Positions 25,840 through 34,843 are shown, numbered from the stretch's first letter. The stretch: DNA of 42,737 nucleotides from Desulforegula conservatrix Mb1Pa (GCF_000426225.1 NZ_AUEY01000030.1:1-42737), one strand, 5' to 3'. The notes: generated by a model not told the origin, from the sequence alone. Numbers and translations are program-made.

Positions 25840-26856
25840 ATGCATAAAACAGTATTAACAGGAATAACAACAACAGGGACTCCTCATCTCGGAAACTATG
25901 TTGGCGCAATAAGACCAGCCATAAAATCTTCTGAAGCCAGAGATGCCTCATATTATTTTTTTCTTGCGGATTTCCATGCGCTTATCAAATGCCATGACCC
26001 CAAAACAATCAATATCTCAAGTATGGAAGTTGCCTCAACATGGCTTGCAATGGGGCTTGATCCTGACCTTGTCTATTTTTACAGACAATCGGATATACCT
26101 GAAATCACGGAGCTTACCTGGATACTGACCTGTGTTACGGCAAAAGGTCTTATGAACAGAGCCCATGCCTATAAAGCAGCAGTTGATGAAAACGTAGAAC
26201 AAAAGGCCAAAGACCCTGACAAGGGAGTCACAATGGGTCTTTTCAGCTATCCGATCCTCATGGCTGCCGATATTCTTCTTTTTGGATCAACCCATGTACC
26301 TGTCGGAAAGGATCAGATACAGCACATTGAAATGGCCAGGGATATCGCAGCAAGATTCAACCATTTTTTTGGAGAGAGCTTCTGCCTCCCGGAAGCAGTT
26401 GTTGATGAGGACACCGCAGTGCTAAGGGGTCTTGACGGCAGAAAAATGAGCAAAAGTTATGGCAACATAATCCCTCTTTTTGTTCCTGAAAAAAACCTGC
26501 GCAAACTCATAATGAAAATAAAAACAAATTCGCTGGAGCCCGGAGAACCAAAGGATTATACAGACTGCACACTTTTTGAAATTTACAGCGCATTTGCAAA
26601 TAAAAACGAAATAGAAACAATGAAAGAAAAATACAAGTCCGGTATTTCATGGGGTGAAGCCAAACAGACTCTTTTCGAATATCTTAACGAAGTCCTCAAA
26701 AAGCCAAGAGAAGAATATTTAAGACTTATGGACTCGCCTGATCATGTAGAACATATTTTGAAAAAAGGTGCTGAAAAGACCAGGGAAAAATGTATCCCTT
26801 TCATGGACTCCATAAGAACAAAAACCGGATATTGCAAACTTGGAACACATAGATAA
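25840..26856 (+). CDS. trpS: Tryptophanyl-tRNA synthetase
   Basis: A 338-residue class I aminoacyl-tRNA synthetase. The N-terminal TGITTTGTPHLGNYVGAI region contains the HIGH-type motif (PHLGN, about residues 14-19), and GRKMSKSYGN near residues 200-209 is the KMSKS loop. MAADILLF and VGKDQIQHIEMARDIA are typical of TrpRS. Length is normal. It lies 91 bp after the CCA enzyme and 8 bp before scpA, so it is probably cotranscribed with scpA and scpB. Confidence 0.95.
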   Translation: MHKTVLTGITTTGTPHLGNYVGAIRPAIKSSEARDASYYFFLADFHALIKCHDPKTINISSMEVASTWLAMGLDPDLVYFYRQSDIPEITELTWILTCVTAKGLMNRAHAYKAAVDENVEQKAKDPDKGVTMGLFSYPILMAADILLFGSTHVPVGKDQIQHIEMARDIAARFNHFFGESFCLPEAVVDEDTAVLRGLDGRKMSKSYGNIIPLFVPEKNLRKLIMKIKTNSLEPGEPKDYTDCTLFEIYSAFANKNEIETMKEKYKSGISWGEAKQTLFEYLNEVLKKPREEYLRLMDSPDHVEHILKKGAEKTREKCIPFMDSIRTKTGYCKLGTHR

Positions 26857-26864
26857 TTGTTGGC

Positions 26865-27593
26865 ATGACAGAAAAACCATACAAAATAAGCATTGAAAAC
26901 ATTTTTGAAGGCCCCATGGATCTTCTTGTCTATCTTATCCAGAAAAACGAGGTCGAGATCAAGGATATCCCCATCGCTTCAATCACTGACCAGTTCATTG
27001 CCTATCTTGAAATGATGAAATATCTCAATATAGATATTGCCGGAGAATTTCTCGTAATGGCGGCAACCCTTGCTCTTGTGAAATCAAGAATGATGCTGCC
27101 GCTACCTCATAGGGAAGGAGAAGACGCAGAAGATCCGAGAATGGAAATCATCAGGCCGCTAATGGAATACATAGCGCTTAAGGCATCGGCGTCCATGCTT
27201 TCTGAAAGAGACATCCTTGGCGAAGATACTTTTTCAAGAAAACCATCTCCTGATGAAATACCAAAAAAATCAGACTGCTCAGAAGAATTTGTCGAGATAG
27301 GTCTCCTTGAGCTTTATGACGCTTTTTCAAAAATACTTGAAAATTCCGTCTCTGCCCATGTGGTCGACATGTCTGATGAATCATTGTCCATAAACGAAAA
27401 AGTGGAAGAAATCATGGATTTGCTTGCAGAAAAAAATGAACTCTTCTTTCACGATCTTTTTTCAGGACTATCTACTAAAGTGGAAATAATCATTACTTTC
27501 CTTGCAGTCCTTGAAATGGTCAAACGAAGTTTTGCAAGTATTTTTCAGCATCTCCAGGATGGGTTCATCCATATCAGAAAAGCAGAAGTATAG
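26865..27593 (+). CDS. scpA: Segregation and condensation protein A
   Basis: A 242-residue kleisin that bridges the SMC heads in the chromosome-condensing complex. The N-terminal helix region FEGPMDLLVYLIQKNEVEIKDI is the classic ScpA start (about residues 13-34), with ITDQFIAYLE next and AGEFLVMAATLALVKSRMMLP near 60-80. The C-terminal winged-helix part (ITFLAVLEMVKR) is also visible. It starts 8 bp after trpS and is followed 4 bp later by scpB. Confidence 0.93.
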   Translation: MTEKPYKISIENIFEGPMDLLVYLIQKNEVEIKDIPIASITDQFIAYLEMMKYLNIDIAGEFLVMAATLALVKSRMMLPLPHREGEDAEDPRMEIIRPLMEYIALKASASMLSERDILGEDTFSRKPSPDEIPKKSDCSEEFVEIGLLELYDAFSKILENSVSAHVVDMSDESLSINEKVEEIMDLLAEKNELFFHDLFSGLSTKVEIIITFLAVLEMVKRSFASIFQHLQDGFIHIRKAEV

Positions 27594-27597
27594 AAAA

Positions 27598-28206
27598 ATG
27601 GAAACAAGTCTAAAGTTTATCATAGAGAGCCTTCTTTTTGTTTCCGAAAAACCCCTTGGAATGGATCAGTTTGCTGATATCCTTCCTGATTATGACACCA
27701 AGGACATAAAAAATTCTTTAAAAGAGCTTTCTGAAGAATATGAAAAAAGAAATGGAGCCTTCGGGCTTTACGAAGTGGCTGGCGGGTTTCAACTCAGGAC
27801 AAAGCCGATCTACTCCGAATGGATAAGAAAGCTTCTTAAACCGCCAAAAAGCAGATTAACCAGGGCAGCCATGGAAACACTTGCAATTATTGCCTATAAG
27901 CAACCGATTACCAAATCCGAAATTGATCATATCAGGGGTGTAGACAGCGGAGGAATAGTAAGATTTCTAATAGAAAGAAAACTGGCCAGAATAACGGGTC
28001 GCAAGGATATTCCAGGCAAGCCGATGATGTATGGAACAAGCGGTTATTTCCTGGAGCTCTTCGGACTCAAGAGTTTAAAAGATCTTCCCCTTACCCATGA
28101 ATTGGGCTCAACATCACCGCAAGAAGAAACACTGCCAGAATCACACGGCAGAAAGGAAAGCATAAATGAACTCTTTGACTCCGTCATTTCAAAATCTGAC
28201 TCCTGA
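27598..28206 (+). CDS. scpB: Segregation and condensation protein B
   Basis: About 202 residues. ScpB forms tandem winged helices that bind ScpA in the SMC complex. The start METSLKFIIESLLFVSEKPL matches the family and is 4 bp after the scpA stop; a longer frame from 27,502 lies within scpA and is not needed. RAAMETLAIIAYKQPITKSEI and IRGVDSGGIVRFLIERKL are the family hallmarks (about residues 90-120). A polar tail of about 40 residues overlaps the next gene by 41 bp. Confidence 0.93.
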   Translation: METSLKFIIESLLFVSEKPLGMDQFADILPDYDTKDIKNSLKELSEEYEKRNGAFGLYEVAGGFQLRTKPIYSEWIRKLLKPPKSRLTRAAMETLAIIAYKQPITKSEIDHIRGVDSGGIVRFLIERKLARITGRKDIPGKPMMYGTSGYFLELFGLKSLKDLPLTHELGSTSPQEETLPESHGRKESINELFDSVISKSDS

Positions 28207-29149
28207 CAGAATTCTAAATCTAATTGAAAAATACACAGGCGAAAGACTTACCGGTCTTCTTGCGCCGCTTCCAAGCTATATAAACAGGGTTTATGAGGTT
28301 CAGACTTTTTCAGGGACAAGACTGATAGCCAAGTTTTACAGACCTGGAAGATGGGAAAAGGAAGCAATACTTGAAGAACACAGATTCATATCCGATTGCT
28401 ATAACGATGAGATTCCAGTCATACCACCTCTACTATTGACAGACAACTCAACGCTTGCGGAAACTGAAGGGATGCATTTCTGCCTTTTTCCTAAAAAAGG
28501 GGGAAGAGAAATGGAATTCAACACAGAAGACGACTGGAAAAGGGCTGGCATGCTCATCGGACGAATGCACCAGGCCGCAGGTAAAAGCAAGGCAGAGAAA
28601 AGGATAACACTTCACCCATCTAAATCGACGGCCTCGGATATTAAATATCTAATTGAAAATGGAGACATTCCTGGCCACCTGTTAGAAACCATAAAATCCG
28701 TTGCGTTCAATTTCATTGATGTAGCATCCCCTTTTTTTGATAAAATCCCCATGTCAAGAATCCATGGAGACTGCCACAATAAGAATATTCTTTCCAGGCC
28801 TGGAGAGGGAATGATGCTGATTGATTTTGACGATATGATGACAGGCCCGCAAGTTCAGGATCTCTGGCTTTTTCTTCCAGGAACGACAGAGGAATGTTCT
28901 TATGAATTGGGCCTTATCCTTGACGGATATGAATTATTCACTGATTTTGATTATGCCAGCTTGAGAATTGTAGAAAGCCTGAGAGCCATGAGGATGATTT
29001 ATTTCCTGGCATGGTGCTGCAGGCAGAAACACGATAATCAGTTCAGAAAGACTTTTCCTGAATGGGGCAAGCCGGAATTCTGGCGTTCGGAAATAAGAGA
29101 CTTAACACAACAAATCGCAACGGCTCTTAAAAAATTCGAAGCTTATTAG
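28166..29149 (+). CDS. srkA: SrkA/YihE-type stress response kinase
   Basis: A 327-residue aminoglycoside-phosphotransferase-fold kinase close to E. coli SrkA (YihE, about 328 residues), a Ser/Thr kinase linked to stress protection. NRVYEVQTFSGTRLIAKFYRPGRW (in parts) carries the ATP-binding Lys; CLFPKKGGRE, HGDCHNKNIL near residue 200 (catalytic Asp and metal-binding Asn) and IDFDDMMTGPQVQDLW near 217 are all present, so it looks active. The ATG lies inside the 3' end of scpB, with an AGGA ribosome site upstream, so the 41-bp overlap is probably real. Confidence 0.88.
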   Translation: MNSLTPSFQNLTPDRILNLIEKYTGERLTGLLAPLPSYINRVYEVQTFSGTRLIAKFYRPGRWEKEAILEEHRFISDCYNDEIPVIPPLLLTDNSTLAETEGMHFCLFPKKGGREMEFNTEDDWKRAGMLIGRMHQAAGKSKAEKRITLHPSKSTASDIKYLIENGDIPGHLLETIKSVAFNFIDVASPFFDKIPMSRIHGDCHNKNILSRPGEGMMLIDFDDMMTGPQVQDLWLFLPGTTEECSYELGLILDGYELFTDFDYASLRIVESLRAMRMIYFLAWCCRQKHDNQFRKTFPEWGKPEFWRSEIRDLTQQIATALKKFEAY

Positions 29150-29272
29150 AATGCAGATTTTTGCTATGCTAGCGGTTTATTTTTTGGTATACAAAGAATA
29201 ATAATATATTCCGTACACCTTTTTCTTAATTCTTTAAAGCATTCCCCAAATAAATCCGGAGGACAGAACTAT

Positions 29273-30934
29273 ATGTGGAAATCACTATCTATTGGTAAAA
29301 AGATATGGCTCAGTATCAGCATTCTTATTTTCGGATACATGGTCTCAACTGTCTATGGATTTATCAGCGGCGGGAAAATACAGAACCAGCTGATCGTTAT
29401 CAAGGAATCTTTTTATCCTGCAACCATAAAAAGCCAGAACTCGCTTAATGCTTTCAACGAGCAGATAAAGCTATATAATGACGCTGTAATGCTTGGTGAT
29501 GCCGCGATAGTCAAACAGGCAGGAGAAAAATCGACTGAATGCATAGCTGCCCTTGATTTCATAATAAAACTCCCTGACATTCCTGCAGATCTTCTGAATC
29601 AAATAGAAAAGACTAAAAAGAATCAGGAAGATTTCACGACCATAGCACAAAAGCTATACACAGATATGAGCACTTCAGCATCTGAAGGCATGGGTGAAAA
29701 AGCGAAAGAACTTGCCGATAAGACCCAGGTAATAAAGGATTCCCTGATAGGATATACAGAGACTTTTGAAAAGGGCCTCAAAGACGAGCTGACAACAATC
29801 AGTTCCAAAACAAAAAGACAAAATTATATCAATCTTGTCATATTTCTTTGCGTGGTTATTGGCACAGGATTCCTCGTCAGCATAATAATATCAAACTCCA
29901 TTACAGGCCCTCTTTCAAAAACTGTAAACATGATCCAGGATATTGCAGAAGGAGAAGGAGATCTTACAAAAAGACTCGAAGTGTCAAGTGCTGATGAAGT
30001 AGGCGAACTAGCCAAGTGGTTTAATGCCTTCATCACCAACCTCCAGGGAATGATCAGAAATATTGCGGATAATTCAGAAATACTAACCGCGTCTTCAGCG
30101 GATCTATCCGGTCTGGCCACAACCATGTCGGACAGATCAAACCAGATGTCATCCAAATCAAACAATGTAGCAAAATCCACATCTTCAATGCATGCCAATA
30201 TGGATACAGCGGCAAATGCAATGGAAAAAGCCACGGCAAATACAAGCATGGCTGCGTCATCAGCAGAGCAGATGACCGCGACAATCAATGAGATAGCGAA
30301 CAATTCTGAAAAAGCGGCAGTAATAACGTCCAAGGCCGTTGAAAAGGCCCAGGAAGCATCCACACAGGTAAGCGAACTTGGGGTAGCAGCAAGAGAAATA
30401 GGCAAAGTAACAGAAACGATTACCGAAATATCAGAACAGACAAACCTTCTTGCGCTTAACGCCACCATAGAAGCGGCAAGAGCTGGAGAAGCCGGCAAAG
30501 GTTTTGCTGTTGTTGCCAATGAAATCAAGGAACTCGCAAGACAGACGGCAGATGCGACCCAGGACATAAAGAAAAAAATTACCGGAATACAGAATACAAC
30601 CAAAGAAACCGTCTCAAGCATAGAGTCGATTTCCAAGGTAATTCATGATGTTAATGACATTGTGGCCACCATAGCGACTGCTGTGGAAGAACAGTCAGCC
30701 ACAACCAAGGAGATTGCTGGCAATATCATCCAGGTCTCAAAAGAAATTAACAATGCATCTGAAAGAGTGACTATTTCTTCACATGTTTCATCCGAAATTG
30801 CCACAGACATATCAGGCGTCAGCTCATCGGCATCTGAAATGTCAGGAAACACGGCGCAAATGAAGGGAAGCGCTGAAAAGTTGTCCGCACTGGCCATGAA
30901 ACTTAAAGAGCTTGTCGGACAGTTCAGGATTTAA
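29273..30934 (+). CDS. Methyl-accepting chemotaxis protein
   Basis: A 553-residue receptor. Two membrane helices (about residues 11-31 and 185-207) flank a 150-residue periplasmic, mostly helical sensor domain of the four-helix-bundle type. A HAMP domain follows (about 208-262, [24 protein letters not shown] in parts), then the signalling bundle. The tip [20 protein letters not shown] begins near residue 387, where CheA and CheW bind. No C-terminal CheR/B pentapeptide is visible. A GGAGG site lies about 9 nt before the ATG. No che genes are nearby, so it is an orphan receptor; the ligand is unknown. Confidence 0.93.
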   Translation: MWKSLSIGKKIWLSISILIFGYMVSTVYGFISGGKIQNQLIVIKESFYPATIKSQNSLNAFNEQIKLYNDAVMLGDAAIVKQAGEKSTECIAALDFIIKLPDIPADLLNQIEKTKKNQEDFTTIAQKLYTDMSTSASEGMGEKAKELADKTQVIKDSLIGYTETFEKGLKDELTTISSKTKRQNYINLVIFLCVVIGTGFLVSIIISNSITGPLSKTVNMIQDIAEGEGDLTKRLEVSSADEVGELAKWFNAFITNLQGMIRNIADNSEILTASSADLSGLATTMSDRSNQMSSKSNNVAKSTSSMHANMDTAANAMEKATANTSMAASSAEQMTATINEIANNSEKAAVITSKAVEKAQEASTQVSELGVAAREIGKVTETITEISEQTNLLALNATIEAARAGEAGKGFAVVANEIKELARQTADATQDIKKKITGIQNTTKETVSSIESISKVIHDVNDIVATIATAVEEQSATTKEIAGNIIQVSKEINNASERVTISSHVSSEIATDISGVSSSASEMSGNTAQMKGSAEKLSALAMKLKELVGQFRI

Positions 30935-30936
30935 CA

Positions 30937-30990
30937 GGTGGCCTCACAAAAAGTCATAAAAGTCGGTGGCGTTATGCCGGACTTGATCAA
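30937..30990 (+). repeat. Dispersed repeat, 5' half only
   Basis: ggtggcctcacaaaaagtc followed by cgttatgccggacttgatca matches the left half of the full copies; the right half is absent. It starts directly after the chemotaxis receptor stop codon. Confidence 0.65.
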
Positions 30991-31071
30991 AAACATGCCT
31001 TTCTACTAAAATTTGGGGGAGAAGGCAGGGTTGAGCATGAAAACATGCATATATTGTATTTACTTCTATGA

Positions 31072-31222
31072 TGGTCTCGCAAAAAGCCAGAAAAAGGCAT
31101 CAGCGTAATGCCGGACTTGTTCCGGCATCATTGTATTTTCAGATACTTCCTTTCCGGCTCCCGGTTTTCACCGGGACAGGCCCCGCCGGAATGACGGTAA
31201 TCGAACTTTTTGCGACGTTGTC
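31072..31222 (+). repeat. Dispersed MITE-like repeat, copy D
   Basis: About 151 bp, from tggtctcgcaaaaagccag to aactttttgcgacgttgtca. It contains gtaatgccggacttgttccg and the strong internal stem formed by ccggttttcaccggg and ccccgccggaatgac. This is one of the most complete copies together with that at 34,573. Confidence 0.8.
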
Positions 31223-31265
31223 ATCTATAAAAAGAATTATCGAAAAAAACTAAACGGCTCTTGAT

Positions 31266-32024
31266 ATGTCACTCACTCTAATTGAAAGAATATTTTATCC
31301 TGGGGCTAATATTGAACTTGTATTCAATATAGACTCGCTTCTTCCTCGGTCATTCCCATCTATAATTTTTGATGTCAATCATACTTCTAAAACCATAACC
31401 ATTGCCCAGCCGTCAAACATAAGGCTTCATAAAGATATTAAATTTGATCAGCTGCATGCTACAACCCTGGCAAAAAAAGAAAATGGAGAAAAGGCAAGAT
31501 TTGGCATAAGCTGTGCCATAAAAGAAATCCAGCCAGGATATAAGCTAATAAGTGGAGAAACAACTCCTGCGGTAATTCTTGCATATTCTGGAAATATTAT
31601 TCAAACGAACATAAGAAGTGGCTACAGACTGACATTAAGCAGCTTCTATGATGCTGCATGCAAAATCGTTTATGATGGCTCTGAGTTTTTTTCAGGTAAA
31701 CATTTAAAAATATATGATATTTCAACCAGCGGCGCGGGAATCATTATTTACAAAAGGGTAAATAGTGAAAAGAACCCGCTCCTTATGATGGAACCAGGCT
31801 ATAAAGGCAAAATAGGTTTTATTCTGAAAAAACCTGATAACGATTCAAGCCCGCCATTATCAGTCCCCACACATTTTGAAGTGGCTAGGATGGTACTCAA
31901 TTACACTGAAAAATCTGCTTTGTGCGGAATCAGATTCCACAGAATCAGCGCTGACCATGAGGACATGATAAGCAAATTCATACATGAAGCTCAATTATTT
32001 GAAATACATAAAATGCATGGATAA
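31266..32024 (+). CDS. PilZ-domain protein (probable c-di-GMP binding)
   Basis: A 252-residue soluble protein. The C-terminal part has the PilZ signature: RSGYR at about residues 117-121 (RxxxR) and DISTSGAG near 151-158 (D/NxSxxG), the residues that hold cyclic di-GMP. The N-terminal about 110 residues may be a YcgR-N-like beta domain. YcgR-type proteins brake flagella or act on other motility machines; here it follows a chemotaxis receptor gene. No catalytic domain is present. The neighbour downstream is a LOG-family gene, without an obvious link. Confidence 0.75.
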   Translation: MSLTLIERIFYPGANIELVFNIDSLLPRSFPSIIFDVNHTSKTITIAQPSNIRLHKDIKFDQLHATTLAKKENGEKARFGISCAIKEIQPGYKLISGETTPAVILAYSGNIIQTNIRSGYRLTLSSFYDAACKIVYDGSEFFSGKHLKIYDISTSGAGIIIYKRVNSEKNPLLMMEPGYKGKIGFILKKPDNDSSPPLSVPTHFEVARMVLNYTEKSALCGIRFHRISADHEDMISKFIHEAQLFEIHKMHG

Positions 32025-32101
32025 TTCACCCCGATTGACAGCCAGTTCCCATCCTGATATTTATTACCCACGATAAAAACACTATACCAAGGCGGTTCAT
32101 T

Positions 32102-32776
32102 TTGAATATGGAAAAACACTTTGCTATTGATGATCTAAAGTTAGAAGAGTCATGGAGACTTTTTAAAATTATTGGCGAGTTTGTGGATGGTGTCGAAGCT
32201 CTCCATAACATAGGGCCAGCGGTAAGCATATTCGGTTCGGCAAGAATCACTCCTGATAATCCTTACTATAAAAAATCCATGGAAGTTGCAACTCTGCTTG
32301 CAAAAAACGGTTATGCAATAATAACCGGTGGTGGTGGCGGCGTCATGGAAGCAGCAAATAAAGGGGCTAAACTGGCAGGCGGGATATCGGCCGGACTCAA
32401 TATTTCATTGCCATTTGAACAGGAGCCAAACCCATACGCTGATATTAAAATCGAATTCAAATATTTCTTCATACGAAAAGTTATGTTTGTAAAATATGCC
32501 AAAGCCTACATAATAATGCCCGGGGGCTTTGGAACCCTGGACGAAATGTTCGAAGCAATAACTCTAATCCAAACCAAAAGAATAATGCCCCTTCCGGTGA
32601 TCCTTGTCGGCTCAGACTACTGGGGAGGCCTGATTGACTGGATAAAAGACAGACTCATAACAGAAAAAATGGTCTCTCCCAAGGACATCAATATACTTCA
32701 GGTCATGGATGATCCTATAAAGATCCTTGAGGCAGTTAACAAGGCTGCACACGCAAGGCCAATCGAACAGGACTGA
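32102..32776 (+). CDS. LOG family protein (TIGR00730-like nucleotide phosphoribohydrolase)
   Basis: A 224-residue Rossmann-like protein of the LOG/lysine decarboxylase-like family. VSIFGSARI, ITGGGGGVMEAANKG near residues 75-89, and the hallmark PGGFGTLDE near 139-147 are all present. Characterised members split a ribose 5-phosphate from nucleoside monophosphates, including cytokinin forms; bacterial roles are often in nucleotide clean-up. The likely start is a TTG at 32,102, with AAGG 9 nt upstream; an ATG two codons later is the alternative. Confidence 0.85.
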   Translation: MNMEKHFAIDDLKLEESWRLFKIIGEFVDGVEALHNIGPAVSIFGSARITPDNPYYKKSMEVATLLAKNGYAIITGGGGGVMEAANKGAKLAGGISAGLNISLPFEQEPNPYADIKIEFKYFFIRKVMFVKYAKAYIIMPGGFGTLDEMFEAITLIQTKRIMPLPVILVGSDYWGGLIDWIKDRLITEKMVSPKDINILQVMDDPIKILEAVNKAAHARPIEQD

Positions 32777-32787
32777 TAATCAATGTA

Positions 32788-32910
32788 TAACAAAAAGTCA
32801 AATTACCGTCATTCCGGCGCAGGCCGGAATCCAGAAGTGGCTGAAATTACAGGATGCCTGATCAAGTCCGGCATGACGCTAAAGCCATTTTTTGACTTTT
32901 TGCGAGCCCA
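32788..32910 (-). repeat. Dispersed MITE-like repeat, copy E
   Basis: About 123 bp ending in gactttttgcgagccca, with gtcattccggcgcaggccgg near its other end and gatcaagtccggcatgacg in the middle. Orientation is opposite to the copies at 31,072 and 34,573. Confidence 0.8.
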
Positions 32911-32958
32911 TCAACACTTAATTATGAATAAAAAAATCATTCATTCAAATCCAATAAA

Positions 32959-32987
32959 TTGTGTTTTCAAAAAATTTGTTCTATAAA
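32959..32987 (+). promoter_or_regulatory. Possible promoter of the GAF/kinase pair
   Basis: TTGTGT (32,959-32,964) and TATAAA (32,982-32,987) are separated by 17 nt, about 90 bp before the GAF gene ATG. The -10 is good, the -35 matches in only three positions. Confidence 0.35.
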
Positions 32988-33077
32988 TTAAATAATAATC
33001 TTCCCAGAAACATTTCAAATTATTCAGATTCCACGGATCATTTTTCTGCGTTTTAATGACAATTCAGGAGAATCAAA

Positions 33078-33656
33078 ATGACTGAAAGAGCTCAGCGTAT
33101 AACCTTAAGAGAGTTCAAGGCAATAAGCAGCGCTATATCTTCATATGAAGATATAAACCTATTGGGCAGGCATCTTGTTGAAGGTATATGCAGAGCATTC
33201 AGAGTTAAAGGATGCAGCATTTTCCTGGTGGACGACAGAGAAAAACAGCTTTTCAGGGTAAGCACATATGGGCTGAGTGAGCATTATCTGACTAAAGGGC
33301 CTATGCAGATCGATGAAGCATCCATAGAATTCTCCATGGGGGAGCCAGTATACATAGAAGACACCCAGAATGATCCAAGAATTAAATACGCCAAGGAAGC
33401 AAAAGAAGAAGGTATTCATTCCATGCTTTCCGTACCTATAAAATCAAAAAGCATAGTTGTTGGACTCCTTAAAATATACAATGACACTGCGCTTAATCTT
33501 CATGATGAGGATCTTGATTCTTTCAGGGTTCTTGCAAAGCAGGTTGGCGTAGTGATCGAAAACAACGGCCTTAGAAATTTTCTGGACAGAATAAAAATGG
33601 CTCTTGAGAGTCTGCCACTAAGAATGCTTGACGGATTAAATGGTGAATATGACTAA
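33078..33656 (+). CDS. Stand-alone GAF-domain protein
   Basis: A 192-residue soluble protein that is essentially one GAF domain (about residues 20-170), with EDINLLGRHLVEGICRAF, CSIFLVDDREKQLFRV, VYIEDTQNDPR and MLSVPIKSKSIVVGLLKIY as the main strands and helices. GAF domains bind small ligands such as cyclic nucleotides, tetrapyrroles or nitric oxide, or act as protein docking units; which applies here is not shown. GGAG lies 8 nt before the ATG. The 3' end overlaps the start of the kinase-fold gene by 8-17 bp, so the two are translationally coupled and probably act together, for example GAF as sensor and kinase fold as output. Confidence 0.85.
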   Translation: MTERAQRITLREFKAISSAISSYEDINLLGRHLVEGICRAFRVKGCSIFLVDDREKQLFRVSTYGLSEHYLTKGPMQIDEASIEFSMGEPVYIEDTQNDPRIKYAKEAKEEGIHSMLSVPIKSKSIVVGLLKIYNDTALNLHDEDLDSFRVLAKQVGVVIENNGLRNFLDRIKMALESLPLRMLDGLNGEYD

Positions 33657-34557
33657 AAAAATATTCACAGAAACATCAGATTTTTACTCAATAGATTATG
33701 GCTCTGAGCTTCATCTGCCTAACGGAAGAATATTTTCAATAATTGGGAATTCGAAAGAACGTAGATTTGGTGTCGAAGATCCTAAATTTTGGGTCAAGAA
33801 TGCAATAGATATCCAGACCCAGGAAAAAAAAATAATCAAGCTGGAGTATTTCGAATCATTTGTAACAACGTTGGCGGGAGTGAAAATCAGGTGCTTCCGG
33901 GATCCAAAAAAAGAAGCTGACATTCTTGAACTGGTCAACAATCATCCTCTTTTCATGCACGGGACATCATGTATTGACCCCAAAGGATTCAATATCAGAG
34001 TTCTTGATGTTGTAAGAGGACAAAACTTATATACATATCTTGAGGGCGTGGATCTTGATTATAACAGATATTATAGAGAGCTGCTTCCTGGAATTCTGAC
34101 AAAATTAACAGATACTTTTACCGCCCTTCAATTTCTTAATAATAGCGGATTCAGGCATGGCGACGTCAGGAATGACCATGTAATAATTGAAAACAGTACA
34201 GGAAATTATGTCTGGATTGACTTTGACTACGACTATGAATCCACGGAGAATCCTTTCGCACTTGATATTTTTGGAGTCGGAAACATTTTATTATATACGA
34301 TCGGCAAGGGTTTCCACACTCTTTACATGATAGACGGAGACAGAGAAAAATACGGTGAACTGGTGGAGAATCTTTACGCCGAGGATTTTTCACTGCTCGA
34401 TAAATGGCGCTATGTGAATCTAAAAAACATTCACCCTATAATATCAGACAGTCTGAACAATATCTTGCTCCATTTTTCAAAAGGATCAGAGGTTTATTAT
34501 GAGTCAGTTCAGGAAATAATTGACGAGCTAAAAGAGGCAATAAAAGACTCTTTTTAG
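33640..34557 (+). CDS. Kinase-fold protein with WaaP-like catalytic loop
   Basis: A 305-residue soluble protein with the protein kinase-like fold. The probable ATP-binding Lys is K67 (KIIKLEYFE), partner Glu E92 (KKEADIL), catalytic loop HGDVRNDHVII (H173, D175) and metal Asp in IDFDYDYE (D194 or D196). The position five after the catalytic Asp is His (H180), not the usual Asn; WaaP/KdkA-type LPS kinases also have His there. An active enzyme is therefore plausible but the substrate is open: protein, sugar or lipid. The C-terminal third (about 215-305) is helical and may be a lid. Start choice is ATG 33,640 or 33,649, both inside the GAF gene end. Confidence 0.75.
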   Translation: MVNMTKKIFTETSDFYSIDYGSELHLPNGRIFSIIGNSKERRFGVEDPKFWVKNAIDIQTQEKKIIKLEYFESFVTTLAGVKIRCFRDPKKEADILELVNNHPLFMHGTSCIDPKGFNIRVLDVVRGQNLYTYLEGVDLDYNRYYRELLPGILTKLTDTFTALQFLNNSGFRHGDVRNDHVIIENSTGNYVWIDFDYDYESTENPFALDIFGVGNILLYTIGKGFHTLYMIDGDREKYGELVENLYAEDFSLLDKWRYVNLKNIHPIISDSLNNILLHFSKGSEVYYESVQEIIDELKEAIKDSF

Positions 34558-34843
34558 TTTTTCTCAACGATCGATGATCTCGCAAAAAGCCAGAAAATAC
34601 CCTCAGCGTCATGCCGGACTTGATTTGGCATCTGTGTATTTTCAAATACTTCTGGATTCCGGATTCCGGCTTCCGGTTTTGACCGGGGCAGGCACTGCTG
34701 GAATGACGGGAATCAAACTTGTTGCAACCTTGTCACTCTTAATAAAAATGAACAAGCAAGACATGCTAAGCCAGTTGTAAAATTCTCTTTAAAAAAATCT
34801 TGGATGAGAGATTTCATTGATATTCTTTCCAAAGGAGGTTGTT
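34558..34843. other. Intergenic region with repeat copy
   Basis: About 285 bp between the kinase-fold gene and the UspA gene. Most is taken up by copy F of the dispersed repeat. The last 100 bp, AT-rich, should hold the usp promoter, but no clear -35/-10 pair was picked. Confidence 0.45.
34573..34735 (+). repeat. Dispersed MITE-like repeat, copy F
   Basis: About 163 bp, from gatgatctcgcaaaaagccag to aacttgttgcaaccttgtca. It holds gcgtcatgccggacttgatt, attccggattccggcttccg and ctgctggaatgacggg. It is the longest copy and starts 16 bp after the kinase-fold gene, so its internal stems may also act on the 3' end of that transcript. Confidence 0.8.

Larger units (their letters stand above)
30935..31265. 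other. Intergenic region with two repeat units
   Basis: About 330 bp after the receptor gene. It holds a half copy of the dispersed repeat (30,937-30,990) followed by a nearly full copy (31,072-31,222), both in plus orientation. No gene is seen. A promoter for the PilZ gene may lie in the last 40 bp. Confidence 0.5.
32777..33077. other. Intergenic region with repeat copy and a candidate promoter
   Basis: About 300 bp between the LOG gene and the GAF/kinase pair. It holds copy E of the dispersed repeat and, further right, an AT-rich stretch with a possible promoter. A 67-codon open frame here is made of repeat sequence and is not called. Confidence 0.5.

Noticed and set aside
29824-30636. 270-codon open frame on the minus strand
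   Set aside because: It mirrors the chemotaxis receptor; its Ser/Ala/Val-rich translation is a by-product of the receptor's codon pattern.
32783-32986. 67-codon open frame after the LOG gene
   Set aside because: It lies mostly within repeat copy E and encodes repeat sequence.
22302-34735. CRISPR array
   Set aside because: The repeats are few, 120-165 bp long, irregularly spaced and separated by whole genes, with no short direct repeats and uniform spacers.
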